Shown one piece after another: positions 14,862 through 23,847 of a stretch of 56,714 nt of DNA (position 1 is its first letter; each line of letters begins with the position of its first letter). This stretch comes from Bacteroidales bacterium. Its GTDB lineage: Bacteria; Bacteroidota; Bacteroidia; Bacteroidales; Muribaculaceae. A program made the position numbers and the translations under genes. The stretch covers positions 1 to 56,714 of the forward strand of contig JAAVFJ010000014.1 of assembly GCA_014800845.1 (NCBI GenBank), given 5' to 3'. The notes under the pieces are model-generated. The model searched no databases. It saw nothing but the letters and a program-made list of their open reading frames with translations, and had not been told where the DNA came from.

Positions 14862-17000
14862 TCAGGAGATCAGGCCCCAGTCCTTGTCGTTGGCAAAGCG
14901 GAGGCTCAGTTCGCGGCCGAGTAGGGCTAAGTCTGTGGCAGGAAGCTGAATGGCCGTTGCTCCACTTGGGGCGGCGGCATTAATTTTGTGTAGGGTCATG
15001 TTGCCGTTGAGCACGGCTTCTGCTGCCTCGCGGGCGCGTTCCAGTATCTGGCCATCCGTCACGAGCGAGGCGTGGCGCAGGTTCAGCGCGAGGCCACTCT
15101 GCTGCGTCCCCTCCATGTCACCCGGGCCGCGCATGTGCATGTCGGCTTCGGCTATCAGGAAGCCGTCGGTGGTAGAGGTCATGATTTCCAGACGCTTGCG
15201 CGTGGTGGGGTTTATCTTCTCGTGAGTCATCAGTATGCAGTAGCTCTTGTCGGCACCTCGCCCCACGCGTCCGCGGAGCTGGTGGAGCTGGGAGAGTCCG
15301 AAACGCTCGGCATTTTCTATGACCATTACCGAAGCGTTAGGCACATTGACGCCCACCTCAATCACCGTGGTAGCCACAAGAATCTGAGCTTCGCCGGATG
15401 CGAAGAGTTGCATCTGATAGTCCTTTTCCGAGGGCTTCATCTTGCCATGTACCCGCGCCACCTTGTAGTCGCTGAATATGTCGCACACCGCCTCGTAGGC
15501 CTCCTCAAGGCTGCGGAGCGAGAGTTTCTCGTTTTCAGAGATGAGCGGCACCACCACGTAGGCCTGGCGGCCTGCCTTAAGTTCTGTCCCCACGCCGCGC
15601 CACATGCTCATGCGCTGAGAATCATAGCGCAGCATCGTAGTGATAGGTTTGCGCCCCGGGGGAAGCTCATCGATCACCGACACCTGCAGGTCGCCGTAGA
15701 GGGTCATGGCGAGTGTGCGCGGAATCGGGGTGGCGGTCATCACCAGCACATGCGGAGGCACCTCATTCTTCCCCCAGATACGCGCGCGTTGAGCCACGCC
15801 GAAACGGTGCTGCTCATCTATTACCGCCATGCCGAGGTTGCGGAATTGCACCCGCTCCTCTATTACGGCGTGGGTGCCGATGAGTATGTTGATTTCTCCG
15901 GACAGCAGCCCCTGGTCAATCTCGCGGCGAGCCTTTGCGCGAGTGCTGCCGGTGAGCAGCCTCACGTTCAGGCCTATCTTTTCAGCCCATTCGCTTATGG
16001 CTTCGTAATGCTGAGTGGCCAGAATCTCCGTAGGGGCGAGCATGCAGGCCTGGCAACCATTGTCCACGGCCAGTAGCATCGACATGAAAGCCACCATAGT
16101 CTTGCCGCTACCCACGTCACCTTGCAGCAGACGGTTCATCTGCGCGCCGGTGCGGGTGTCCTGACGGATTTCACGCAGCACGCGCTTCTGGGCGCCGGTC
16201 AGCTCAAAGGGGAGCACCTCGGAGTAAAACTTATTGAAAAAGGGGCCGACCTTAGAAAAAATTTGTCCGCGGAGCTTCTCGTTGCGTGCGCGTGCATAGC
16301 GCATGATGTGAAGCTCCAGATAGAAAAGCTCTTCAAACTTCAGCCGCTCGCGGGCCAACTGCAACGCTTGCGGGGAGTCAGGGTTGTGAATCTGATGCAG
16401 CGCCTCCTTCAGGGGCATGAGGCTATACTTCTGCAGCAGAGCCTGCGGCAGAGTGTCGTTGATTTCGCGGGTGTTGGCCCAAATGGTGCTGATGAGATTG
16501 GGGATAGTGCGCAGCGTGAAACCGCGGCGGCGCAGAGTCTCCGTGAGCGGGTAGACACCGCGCAGCCCCTCCGGCGGTTTTGCCGGATCAAAGACCTCAA
16601 TCTCCGGGTGGGCCATAGACCATGTGCCCTTGAAATTGTTGGGCTTCCCCAGGAGCAGGTAAGTGGTGGAGGTGTTGTAAGCCTCGGCTATCTGCTTGTG
16701 GCGGTTAAACCAGACCACCTGCATCATAGTCTGCCCATCGGTAAACAGACCTGTCAGACGCTTTTTGGCCCCCTCACCTTCCATGTCGAAGCGCAAGAAG
16801 CGGCCTGCCACCTGCACGTCGGGCATATCCTCCTGCAGCTCTCGGATGCGGTAGACTCTGCGGCGGTCTATGTAGCGGCGCGGCGCTGTGTAGAGAAGGT
16901 CGCGAAAGGTGGCTATTCCTAACTCATCTTCCAGCAGCTTGCCGCGCACGGGACCCACCCCCTTCAGGTAGATTATCTTTGTGGACGCAAGTCTATCCAT
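14862..17000 (-). CDS. recG: ATP-dependent DNA helicase RecG
   Basis: Branch-migration helicase that remodels stalled replication forks and Holliday junctions. The 712-residue product has the N-terminal wedge/OB domain (about 1-250), Walker A GDVGSGKT (about 290-297), the DEQH box in VIDEQHRFGVAQRARIWG, TATPIPRTLAM, and the C-terminal helicase half with QLRGRVGRGADKSYCIL. Length is normal. The ATG at 17000 (MDRLAST) is preferred over a TTG two codons upstream. The start overlaps ispD by 8 nt. recG is the last gene of a GT39-ispD-recG operon. Confidence 0.96.
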   Translation of the reverse strand: MDRLASTKIIYLKGVGPVRGKLLEDELGIATFRDLLYTAPRRYIDRRRVYRIRELQEDMPDVQVAGRFLRFDMEGEGAKKRLTGLFTDGQTMMQVVWFNRHKQIAEAYNTSTTYLLLGKPNNFKGTWSMAHPEIEVFDPAKPPEGLRGVYPLTETLRRRGFTLRTIPNLISTIWANTREINDTLPQALLQKYSLMPLKEALHQIHNPDSPQALQLARERLKFEELFYLELHIMRYARARNEKLRGQIFSKVGPFFNKFYSEVLPFELTGAQKRVLREIRQDTRTGAQMNRLLQGDVGSGKTMVAFMSMLLAVDNGCQACMLAPTEILATQHYEAISEWAEKIGLNVRLLTGSTRAKARREIDQGLLSGEINILIGTHAVIEERVQFRNLGMAVIDEQHRFGVAQRARIWGKNEVPPHVLVMTATPIPRTLAMTLYGDLQVSVIDELPPGRKPITTMLRYDSQRMSMWRGVGTELKAGRQAYVVVPLISENEKLSLRSLEEAYEAVCDIFSDYKVARVHGKMKPSEKDYQMQLFASGEAQILVATTVIEVGVNVPNASVMVIENAERFGLSQLHQLRGRVGRGADKSYCILMTHEKINPTTRKRLEIMTSTTDGFLIAEADMHMRGPGDMEGTQQSGLALNLRHASLVTDGQILERAREAAEAVLNGNMTLHKINAAAPSGATAIQLPATDLALLGRELSLRFANDKDWGLIS

Positions 17001-17682
17001 TGGCAATCAAAGCTTCAGCTATGGCGAAGTCTATGTGATTGGTTACCTTCATGTTGGCCGGGTCGCCGGGATAGAGGCTAACCTTGCGGCCAAATCTCTC
17101 CACAACGGACGCATCGTCGGTCAGCGCCGGGTCTGCGAAGTCAGCGGCAGTGTAAGCCTCGCGCAGAAGAGGGAGCGGAAACACCTGCGGAGTCTGCACC
17201 AGACAGAAATCGGCGCGGTCGGCAGCCTCGCTTTCGGTGTCGCTCGTCCGGTGGCGAATGGAGTCAGACAGCGGCACCACCGGCACTGCGCCGTCAGCCT
17301 CGGCGGCACATGCCCAACCGCGGGCTATTAGCTCCGGGCTTACCATAGGGCGCGCGGCATCGTGAACGGCTACGAGGGTGTCCTCAGCCATCCCCTGCAG
17401 AGCTGCAAGCCCGCGGCTCACAGACTCCAGGCGTGAAGAGCCGCCGGCGGTGATGGTGAACGCGCAGGAATGGAGCGGGGAGTCATTCAGCATTTGATGC
17501 AAATCATCGATCCAGTCCGGGTGCACCACGAGCACGATGCGGGTGTCGGCATCCTCACTGATGAAAGCCTCAATGCTGTGAAGAATCATCGGTTTGCCGG
17601 CAAGGGGCTGAAACTGTTTGGGTTTGTCGCCGCCGGCTCTCGTGCCGGAGCCACCGGCTAATATCAGAACTGCTTTCTTCAT
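16993..17682 (-). CDS. ispD: 2-C-methyl-D-erythritol 4-phosphate cytidylyltransferase
   Basis: Third step of the non-mevalonate (MEP) isoprenoid pathway: joins CTP and MEP to give CDP-ME. The 229-residue product has the nucleotide-binding start VLILAGGSGTRAGGDKPKQF (about 5-24), the conserved VAVHDAARPMVSPELI (about 103-118) with the metal and substrate residues, QTPQVFPLPLLREAY, and TDDASVVERFG near the C-terminus. Length is typical and all the family landmarks are intact. The 5' end overlaps the upstream glycosyltransferase gene by 4 nt and the 3' end overlaps recG by 8 nt. Confidence 0.95.
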   Translation of the reverse strand: MKKAVLILAGGSGTRAGGDKPKQFQPLAGKPMILHSIEAFISEDADTRIVLVVHPDWIDDLHQMLNDSPLHSCAFTITAGGSSRLESVSRGLAALQGMAEDTLVAVHDAARPMVSPELIARGWACAAEADGAVPVVPLSDSIRHRTSDTESEAADRADFCLVQTPQVFPLPLLREAYTAADFADPALTDDASVVERFGRKVSLYPGDPANMKVTNHIDFAIAEALIANG

Positions 17683-19190
17683 TTGCGGATAGCTTTAAAG
17701 AGTACGAGCGGTCGGTGCATGTCGCGGGTTTTTCGCGGACTCTGCCACACCTGCGTAAGTGTCACGCCGGCAGCCGAAAGATGCCGGGAAAGGGCCTCCC
17801 CCTGCTCCTCTACGTCGGTGAGCGTGCAGACCAGATAGAAGCAACTGTCAGAGGGAATACGCATCATTTCGGGGGTGTAGGAAACCCCGCGGTAACGCTC
17901 ATCCTGGCCGGAGGGGAGGGTGGAGTGCATGCGGGTGCCGAGGTAGAAATCCACCCCGTAGAAGCGGTCCATGCGTGAGTTGATGAAGGTGTAGATGGGA
18001 GCATCGCCCGTAAGCCTCTCAACCTCGTGGGCCACATGCCTGTCGCTCCGTTTATTAGTAATGATGGGCCAGACCACTGCGTAGGTAATAAGGTAGAGCC
18101 CCAGAAAAGTGAAGCCGGAAATAATCATGCCCCTCGTGACGCGGGCGATGCGCCTGCTATACCATAATATATAATCGACTATCAGCAGGGCTGCGAAGGG
18201 GTAGAGGGGGAGGAGATAGACGCCGCGTTTGCTTTTCGGAATAGTGTAAAAAATCAGTATCCCCACTACGGCAATCCAGCAAAACAGCTGCCGGGAACTT
18301 ATCCCTTTGCGCTGCTTGCTGATGAATCTCCACGGACGTTTTGCCAGCGAGAGCACAAGGAGCAGAGTCCAGGGGAGCAAACCGCAGAGGAGCATCAGCA
18401 GATTGTAATACCAGGGATTGACGTGGCTTGCATAGCTCATGGTTCCGGTCATGCGCCCGAAATTCTCTTCAAGGGCCAGCCGCAGGAAAGTGTCGCCCCC
18501 TTCATGCCATGCAGCTATATACCATAGCGCCGGAAGCAGCAGCGAACCGAGGGTCATAAGCAGCGCAAGCGCCGTGTCTGTCCAAAAGGTTTTCCCCTTG
18601 CAAGTAGGGCGCCAGAGCCACCAGAGAAACACCGGAAGCGCCACACCCACAGGGCCCTTGGTGAGCACCGCGCCACTCATGCAGAGTGTGGCCAGCAGAT
18701 AATTGCGTGCGCCCCCTCGGTACATAAGCATCATGGCCGATGCCATCAGCGCAGCCAGCAGCATGTCCACACGGCAATTCACTCCGGCTCTGAACACTTC
18801 GAAGCTTGTGGCTGTTATAAGAAAGGCTAACAGCGCCTTCTTTGGCTCCTTACTCCCCCCGACGAACTTCCAGGTCATGGCACACATCAGCAGCATGCCG
18901 AGCATGGAGGGCACACGCGATGTAAACTCGCTTACCCCTCCGAACGGTAGCGACACCAGGGCTATAATCCAGTGAAACAAAGGGGGTTTATACGCTATGT
19001 CTCCGGCGCCGTCCACGGGAAGAATCCAGTTGGAAGAGCGGAGCATTTCGATTGCTACGAGCGCCTCGCGCGGTTCCCCCTTGGTGGCATAATCAGCGAA
19101 AGCGCCTGACAGGAGCAGAGTCACAGCCAGGAGCAGGAGCAGAAGCGCGAGCGGATGACGCGAATAAAAAGTGGAAATCTGTTGCCGCAT
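17679..19190 (-). CDS. Glycosyltransferase family 39, ArnT-like membrane protein
   Basis: 503-residue polytopic inner-membrane glycosyltransferase of the PMT/ArnT type, which moves a sugar from a polyprenyl-phosphate donor onto lipid A or protein. About 11-12 hydrophobic segments are visible. The first periplasmic loop has the conserved acidic motif region DYATKGEPREAL (about 33-44), then DIAYKPPLFHW (about 65-75), both usual for ArnT. The ATG at 19190 is chosen because the hydrophobic N-terminus starts just after it; the frame stays open to 19337 but that part is the divergent promoter region. Donor and acceptor are unknown. Confidence 0.88.
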   Translation of the reverse strand: MRQQISTFYSRHPLALLLLLLAVTLLLSGAFADYATKGEPREALVAIEMLRSSNWILPVDGAGDIAYKPPLFHWIIALVSLPFGGVSEFTSRVPSMLGMLLMCAMTWKFVGGSKEPKKALLAFLITATSFEVFRAGVNCRVDMLLAALMASAMMLMYRGGARNYLLATLCMSGAVLTKGPVGVALPVFLWWLWRPTCKGKTFWTDTALALLMTLGSLLLPALWYIAAWHEGGDTFLRLALEENFGRMTGTMSYASHVNPWYYNLLMLLCGLLPWTLLLVLSLAKRPWRFISKQRKGISSRQLFCWIAVVGILIFYTIPKSKRGVYLLPLYPFAALLIVDYILWYSRRIARVTRGMIISGFTFLGLYLITYAVVWPIITNKRSDRHVAHEVERLTGDAPIYTFINSRMDRFYGVDFYLGTRMHSTLPSGQDERYRGVSYTPEMMRIPSDSCFYLVCTLTDVEEQGEALSRHLSAAGVTLTQVWQSPRKTRDMHRPLVLFKAIRK

Positions 19191-19198
19191 AATGACTG

Positions 19199-19206
19199 CA
19201 AAATTA
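19199..19206 (-). promoter_or_regulatory. -7 box of the glycosyltransferase-ispD-recG operon
   Basis: Minus-strand TAATTTTG, an exact match to the -7 consensus, ending 8 nt before the ATG at 19190. The message would have almost no leader. The -33 position is not conserved. Confidence 0.5.
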
Positions 19207-19216
19207 GCAAATTTTA

Positions 19217-19247
19217 TTGGCAGTACCATATATTTTGTGTAACTTTG
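19217..19247 (+). promoter_or_regulatory. Promoter of the pyruvate:ferredoxin oxidoreductase gene
   Basis: TTGG (19217-19220), exactly 19 bp, then a perfect TAACTTTG (19240-19247). The start site would be near 19253, leaving a leader of about 140 nt. The leader carries a perfect 6-bp hairpin CCGTGC-TAT-GCACGG at 19325-19339. Confidence 0.65.
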
Positions 19248-19393
19248 CATCGTCAAAGGCATGACTATGTCTAAAGGTTGTGTCGGTAAGTTTACGAATA
19301 GAGTAAATAGTTTCCCAAAGTTTGCCGTGCTATGCACGGAGTAAGATTTTTCAAGTAAAAGATAGAATATTTCGATATAATCAATTACGAATT

Positions 19394-22300
19394 ATGAGTA
19401 AACAAAAAACGTTCCTGACCTGCGATGGCAATCAGGCTGCTGCCCACATCAGCTACATGTTTAGCGAAGTGGCTGCAATCTACCCCATCACCCCCTCGTC
19501 TACCATGGCCGAATATGTAGATGAATGGGCTGCCGCAGGCCGCAAGAACATCTTCGGCGAAACCGTGCTCGTGCAGGAAATGCAGAGCGAAGGTGGCGCG
19601 GCCGGTGCCGTTCACGGCTCCCTTCAGGCCGGTGCCCTCACCTCCACCTACACCGCATCACAGGGATTACTCCTTATGATCCCCAACATGTACAAGATTG
19701 CCGGTGAGCTTCTTCCCTGCGTATTCCACGTGTCTGCCCGCACACTCGCTTCTCACGCACTCTCCATCTTCGGCGACCACCAGGATGTGATGTCAGTGCG
19801 TCAGACCGGTTTTGCTATGCTGGCAGAAGGTTCCGTGCAGGAAGTTATGGATTTGGCCGGTGTGGCTCACCTCTCTACTATCAAGAGCCGTGTGCCCTTC
19901 GTAAACTTCTTCGACGGCTTCCGCACCTCTCATGAGATTCAGAAAATTGAGGCTCTCTCCAACGAAGACCTCGCTCCGCTCATCGACCGCGACGCTCTCG
20001 CCGAGTTCCGCAACCGTGCGCTCAACCCCTCTAAGCCCGTAGCTCGCGGCATGGCTGAGAACCCCGACGTGTTCTTCCAGCACCGTGAAGCTTCTAACCC
20101 CTACTACGAGGCAGTGCCCGCAATCGTGGAGGAGTATATGAACGAAATCAGCAAAATCACCGGCCGCAAGTATGGTCTGTTTGACTACTACGGCGACCCC
20201 GAAGCTGAATATGTGATCATAGCCATGGGCTCTGTGACCGAGGCTATCCGCGAAACCATCGACCACATGCGTGAAAAGGGTGAGAAGGTAGGTCTTGTGG
20301 CCGTTCACCTCTATCGTCCCTTCTCTGCCAAGCACTTCCTGGCTGCTGTGCCCGCAAGCGCTAAGCGCATCGCTGTGCTCGACCGCACCAAGGAACCCGG
20401 TGCCATAGGCGAACCCCTCTACCTCGACGTGAAGGACTGCTTCTACGGCAAGGAGAACGCCCCCCTCATCGTGGGCGGTCGCTACGGTCTCGGCTCTAAG
20501 GACACCACTCCCGCTCAGATTGTAGCTGTCTACGAAAACCTCATGGCCGACGAGCCCCGCAACGGCTTCACCATCGGCATCGAGGACGACGTGACTCACC
20601 TCTCGCTCCCCCGCGGCGAGGAGATCGCTTTCGGTGGCAAGGGTCTGTTCCAGGCTAAGTTCTATGGCCTCGGCGCTGACGGTACTGTAGGTGCCAACAA
20701 GAACTCTGTGAAGATTATCGGCGACAACACCGACAAATACTGCCAGGCTTACTTCTCTTACGACTCCAAGAAGTCAGGCGGCTTCACCTGCTCTCACCTC
20801 CGTTTCGGCGATGAGCCCATCCGTTCTACCTACCTCGTGACTACCCCCAACTTTGTGGCTTGCCACGTGCAGGCTTACCTGCGCATGTATGACGTGCTCC
20901 GCGGTCTGCAGAAGGGTGGCACATTCCTGCTCAACACTATCTGGGAGGGCGAGGAGCTTGCCAAGAATCTTCCCAACAAGGTGAAGAAGTATCTGGCTAA
21001 GAACGACATCACTCTCTACTACATCAACGCATCAAAGATAGCTCAGGAGATTGGTCTGGGCAACCGCACCAACACTATCCTCCAAAGCGCATTCTTCCGT
21101 ATCACCGAGGTTATCCCCGTGGATCTGGCCGTGGAGCAGATGAAGAAATTCATCAACAAGAGCTATGGCAAGAAGGGTGAGAACATCGTGAAGATGAACT
21201 ACGACGCTGTGGACCGCGGTAGCGAATACCACAAGCTCGATGTGGATCCCGCCTGGGCAGAGCTTCCCGAAGAGGCTCCCGAGTCACACCCCGGCGAACC
21301 CGAATTCATCACTAAGGTGGTGCGCCCCATCAACGGTCAGGATGGCGACCTGCTCCCCGTAAGCTCTTTCGTAGACACCGTAGACGGCACCTGGCCTCAG
21401 GGCACTGCCAAATACGAGAAGCGCGGCGTAGCTGCCTTCGTGCCCGAATGGAACCCCGAGAACTGTATCCAGTGTAACCGCTGTTCTTACGTATGTCCTC
21501 ACGCTACTATCCGTCCCTTCCTGCTCAACGCCGAGGAGATGGCAGCAGCACCCTTCGGCGAGGAGCACACTATCCCCGCTATCGGCAAGAACGTGGCCGG
21601 TCTCCGCTTCGTGCAGCAGGTAGACGTGCTCGACTGTCTCGGTTGCGGCAACTGTGTTGACGTATGCCCCGGCAAGAAGGGCAACAAGGCTCTCTCTATG
21701 AAGCATATCGAGAGCCAGCTCGCCGAGCAGAAGAATTGGGATTACTGCATAGACCACGTAGCTTCAAAGCAGGAGCTCTTCGACATCACTCTGAATGTGA
21801 AGAACAGCCAGTTTGCCACCCCGCTCTTTGAGTTCTCAGGTGCTTGCTCTGGCTGCGGTGAGACCCCCTACGTGAAGCTCGTAACCCAGCTCTTCGGCCC
21901 CCGTCAGATTGTGGCCAACGCTACCGGTTGCTCTTCAATCTACTCCGGCTCTGTGCCCTCAACTCCCTACACCACCAATGCTGAAGGTGAAGGTCCCGCT
22001 TGGGCTAACTCACTGTTTGAGGACTTCTGCGAATTCGGTCTCGGCATGACTCTCGCTTACGACAAGATGCGTGCCCGCCTCGTAGAGCTTCTCTCTCAGA
22101 TGCTCGACTCTGACAAGACTTCCGATGCTTACAAGGATGCTATCCGCAAGTGGATGGAAGTGAAGGAGGAGGGCGAAGCAAGCCGAGTAGCCGCCAAGGC
22201 TCTCATACCTTATGTACGCGAAAGCGCCAAGGCCGGTTGCCCCGTTTGCCAGCAGGTTCTCGAGCTCGCTCACTATCTGCCCAAGCGCAGCCAGTGGATC

Positions 22301-22984
22301 ATAGGCGGTGACGGTGCCAGCTACGATATAGGCTACGGTGGTCTTGACCACGTAATCGCTTCCGGCAAGAACGTAAACATCCTGGTGCTTGACACCGAGG
22401 TTTACTCCAACACCGGCGGTCAGTCATCAAAGGCTACGCCTATCGCAGCCATCGCCAAGTTTGCCGCCAGCGGCAAGCGCATCCGTAAGAAAGACCTCGG
22501 CCTGATGGCCACCACTTACGGCTATGTTTATGTAGCTCAGGTTGCTATGGGCGCCGACCAGGCTCAGACCCTCAAGGCATTCCGCGAGGCTGAGGCTTAC
22601 GACGGTCCCTCACTCATCATAGCTTACTCACCCTGTATCAACCACGGTCTGAAGGCCGGTATGGGTCACGCACAGGAAGAGGAGCGTCGCGCAGTGGAAT
22701 GTGGCTACTGGCAGCTCTGGCGTTACAACCCCGAAGCTGAGAAGCAGCATCAGAACCCCTTCACCCTCGACAGCAAAGCTCCCCAGTGGGATAAGTTCAA
22801 GGACTTCCTGAAGGGCGAGGTGCGTTACGCATCAGTGCTCAAGCAGTATCCCGATGAGGCTGAAGAGCTCTTCGATGCAGCCGTAGAAAACGCTCAGTGG
22901 CGCTACAACAACTACGTGCGTCTCTCTAAGCAGAGCTACGAACCCGATCCCGAAGTGACCGGCGAAATGGCAATCGACAAGTAA
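19394..22984 (+). CDS. nifJ: Pyruvate:ferredoxin (flavodoxin) oxidoreductase
   Basis: Single-chain PFOR, 1196 residues, which oxidises pyruvate with CoA to acetyl-CoA and CO2 and reduces ferredoxin; the core anaerobic pyruvate step. Domain order is standard: the pyruvate-binding domain from residue 1 (YPITPSSTMAEYVDEW), the gamma-type domain, a two-cluster ferredoxin domain with C691/C694/C697/C701 and C748/C751/C754/C758, and the thiamine-diphosphate domain with GDGASYDIGYGG (about 971) and NTGGQSSKATP. A proximal-cluster CSGCGE motif is also present. The ATG at 19394 is chosen; the upstream open frame lies in the leader. Codon use is strongly biased, fitting high expression. Confidence 0.97.
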   Translation: MSKQKTFLTCDGNQAAAHISYMFSEVAAIYPITPSSTMAEYVDEWAAAGRKNIFGETVLVQEMQSEGGAAGAVHGSLQAGALTSTYTASQGLLLMIPNMYKIAGELLPCVFHVSARTLASHALSIFGDHQDVMSVRQTGFAMLAEGSVQEVMDLAGVAHLSTIKSRVPFVNFFDGFRTSHEIQKIEALSNEDLAPLIDRDALAEFRNRALNPSKPVARGMAENPDVFFQHREASNPYYEAVPAIVEEYMNEISKITGRKYGLFDYYGDPEAEYVIIAMGSVTEAIRETIDHMREKGEKVGLVAVHLYRPFSAKHFLAAVPASAKRIAVLDRTKEPGAIGEPLYLDVKDCFYGKENAPLIVGGRYGLGSKDTTPAQIVAVYENLMADEPRNGFTIGIEDDVTHLSLPRGEEIAFGGKGLFQAKFYGLGADGTVGANKNSVKIIGDNTDKYCQAYFSYDSKKSGGFTCSHLRFGDEPIRSTYLVTTPNFVACHVQAYLRMYDVLRGLQKGGTFLLNTIWEGEELAKNLPNKVKKYLAKNDITLYYINASKIAQEIGLGNRTNTILQSAFFRITEVIPVDLAVEQMKKFINKSYGKKGENIVKMNYDAVDRGSEYHKLDVDPAWAELPEEAPESHPGEPEFITKVVRPINGQDGDLLPVSSFVDTVDGTWPQGTAKYEKRGVAAFVPEWNPENCIQCNRCSYVCPHATIRPFLLNAEEMAAAPFGEEHTIPAIGKNVAGLRFVQQVDVLDCLGCGNCVDVCPGKKGNKALSMKHIESQLAEQKNWDYCIDHVASKQELFDITLNVKNSQFATPLFEFSGACSGCGETPYVKLVTQLFGPRQIVANATGCSSIYSGSVPSTPYTTNAEGEGPAWANSLFEDFCEFGLGMTLAYDKMRARLVELLSQMLDSDKTSDAYKDAIRKWMEVKEEGEASRVAAKALIPYVRESAKAGCPVCQQVLELAHYLPKRSQWIIGGDGASYDIGYGGLDHVIASGKNVNILVLDTEVYSNTGGQSSKATPIAAIAKFAASGKRIRKKDLGLMATTYGYVYVAQVAMGADQAQTLKAFREAEAYDGPSLIIAYSPCINHGLKAGMGHAQEEERRAVECGYWQLWRYNPEAEKQHQNPFTLDSKAPQWDKFKDFLKGEVRYASVLKQYPDEAEELFDAAVENAQWRYNNYVRLSKQSYEPDPEVTGEMAIDK

Positions 22985-23004
22985 TATACTTCCATCATAA
23001 TCAG

Positions 23005-23038
23005 GAGAGGCCGGGCATAGCGCTCGGCCTCTCTTTTT
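23005..23038 (+). terminator. Intrinsic terminator after PFOR
   Basis: GAGAGGCCG / CGGCCTCTC, a perfect 9-bp stem with an 11-nt loop, followed by TTTTT, starting 20 nt after the stop codon. Confidence 0.88.
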
Positions 23039-23073
23039 GCATTATTGGGGAATGATGATTTGTGGGGTAGGGG

Positions 23074-23832
23074 TTACTCGTCGCCGCTGTATTCGTGGGG
23101 GCTGTAATTGTGTCTGAGCACATTGAGCATCAGCATCATGGCGTGGTTTGTGGCTGACTCTATCACATCGTTGCGGTCGCCGGTGAAGTGCTTCACCTCG
23201 CTCACTACCAGGTCATTATATTTCACTGCAAACCAGACGGTGCCCACCGGCTTCGTGGGTGTGCCGCCATCGGGGCCGGCAATACCGGTAGTGGCCATGC
23301 CGCAATTGGTGTGCATAAGCTGGCACACACCCTTTACCATTTCCTCGGCCACCTGCTTGCTCACCGCTCCGTAGCGCGCGATCAGGTCCCTGTCCACACC
23401 GAGCACCGAAGCCTTCACCTCGTTGGAATAACTCACCACCGAGCCGAGAAAATAGGCCGAGGAGCCGGAGGTCTCCACAATGCGATGAGCGATATTGCCT
23501 CCTGTGCATGACTCTGCGGAGGAGACAGTCAGCTCATTTTCAAGCAATTCGCTTCCCAGAATCTGCGAGAGGCTGAGATTGTCGAGCGCCACGAGCTCCT
23601 CCGGGAAAATATCGGCAAGAGTGCGCTGGTAGCGGTTCATGTTGAAGCGTAGCAGTTCCAGCCCCTGAGATTTGCCAATTAGGCGCACATGGGTACAGAG
23701 ACCGTGGGTCTGGAAATCTATGTCAATATAGTCGGGCAGAGCGGTCTGAAAATGCTTCATCACTCTCTGCAGGTCTTCGTGAGTGTAGCCGTAGATGACC
23801 ACGTGTCGTGTTTCGGTGTGATGTGTACTCAT
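23074..23832 (-). CDS. CinA-type protein lacking the N-terminal MoCF domain
   Basis: 252 residues. The C-terminal CinA domain (about 90-245) is the nicotinamide-nucleotide amidase (PncC) fold, with SSAESCTGG (104-112), ATTGIAGPDGGTPTKPVGTVW and the conserved YSNEVKASVLGV. It deamidates NMN in NAD recycling. Residues 1-88 resemble the linker region that precedes the amidase in full-length CinA, yet the N-terminal molybdopterin-binding-like pyrophosphatase domain is absent. This is longer than stand-alone PncC (about 160 residues) and shorter than CinA (about 410). The ATG at 23832 starts 15 nt after the tsaD stop, so the genes are cotranscribed. Confidence 0.88.
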   Translation of the reverse strand: MSTHHTETRHVVIYGYTHEDLQRVMKHFQTALPDYIDIDFQTHGLCTHVRLIGKSQGLELLRFNMNRYQRTLADIFPEELVALDNLSLSQILGSELLENELTVSSAESCTGGNIAHRIVETSGSSAYFLGSVVSYSNEVKASVLGVDRDLIARYGAVSKQVAEEMVKGVCQLMHTNCGMATTGIAGPDGGTPTKPVGTVWFAVKYNDLVVSEVKHFTGDRNDVIESATNHAMMLMLNVLRHNYSPHEYSGDE

Positions 23833-23847
23833 GGCAGAAGAAACAGG

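Noticed and set aside
15072..16922. Long open frames antisense to recG (334 and 266 codons)
   Set aside because: Shadow frames with His/Ala/Leu-rich composition and no motifs; recG is fully supported.
19191..19337. 49-residue extension of the glycosyltransferase
   Set aside because: It would overlap both divergent promoters and precedes the natural hydrophobic start.
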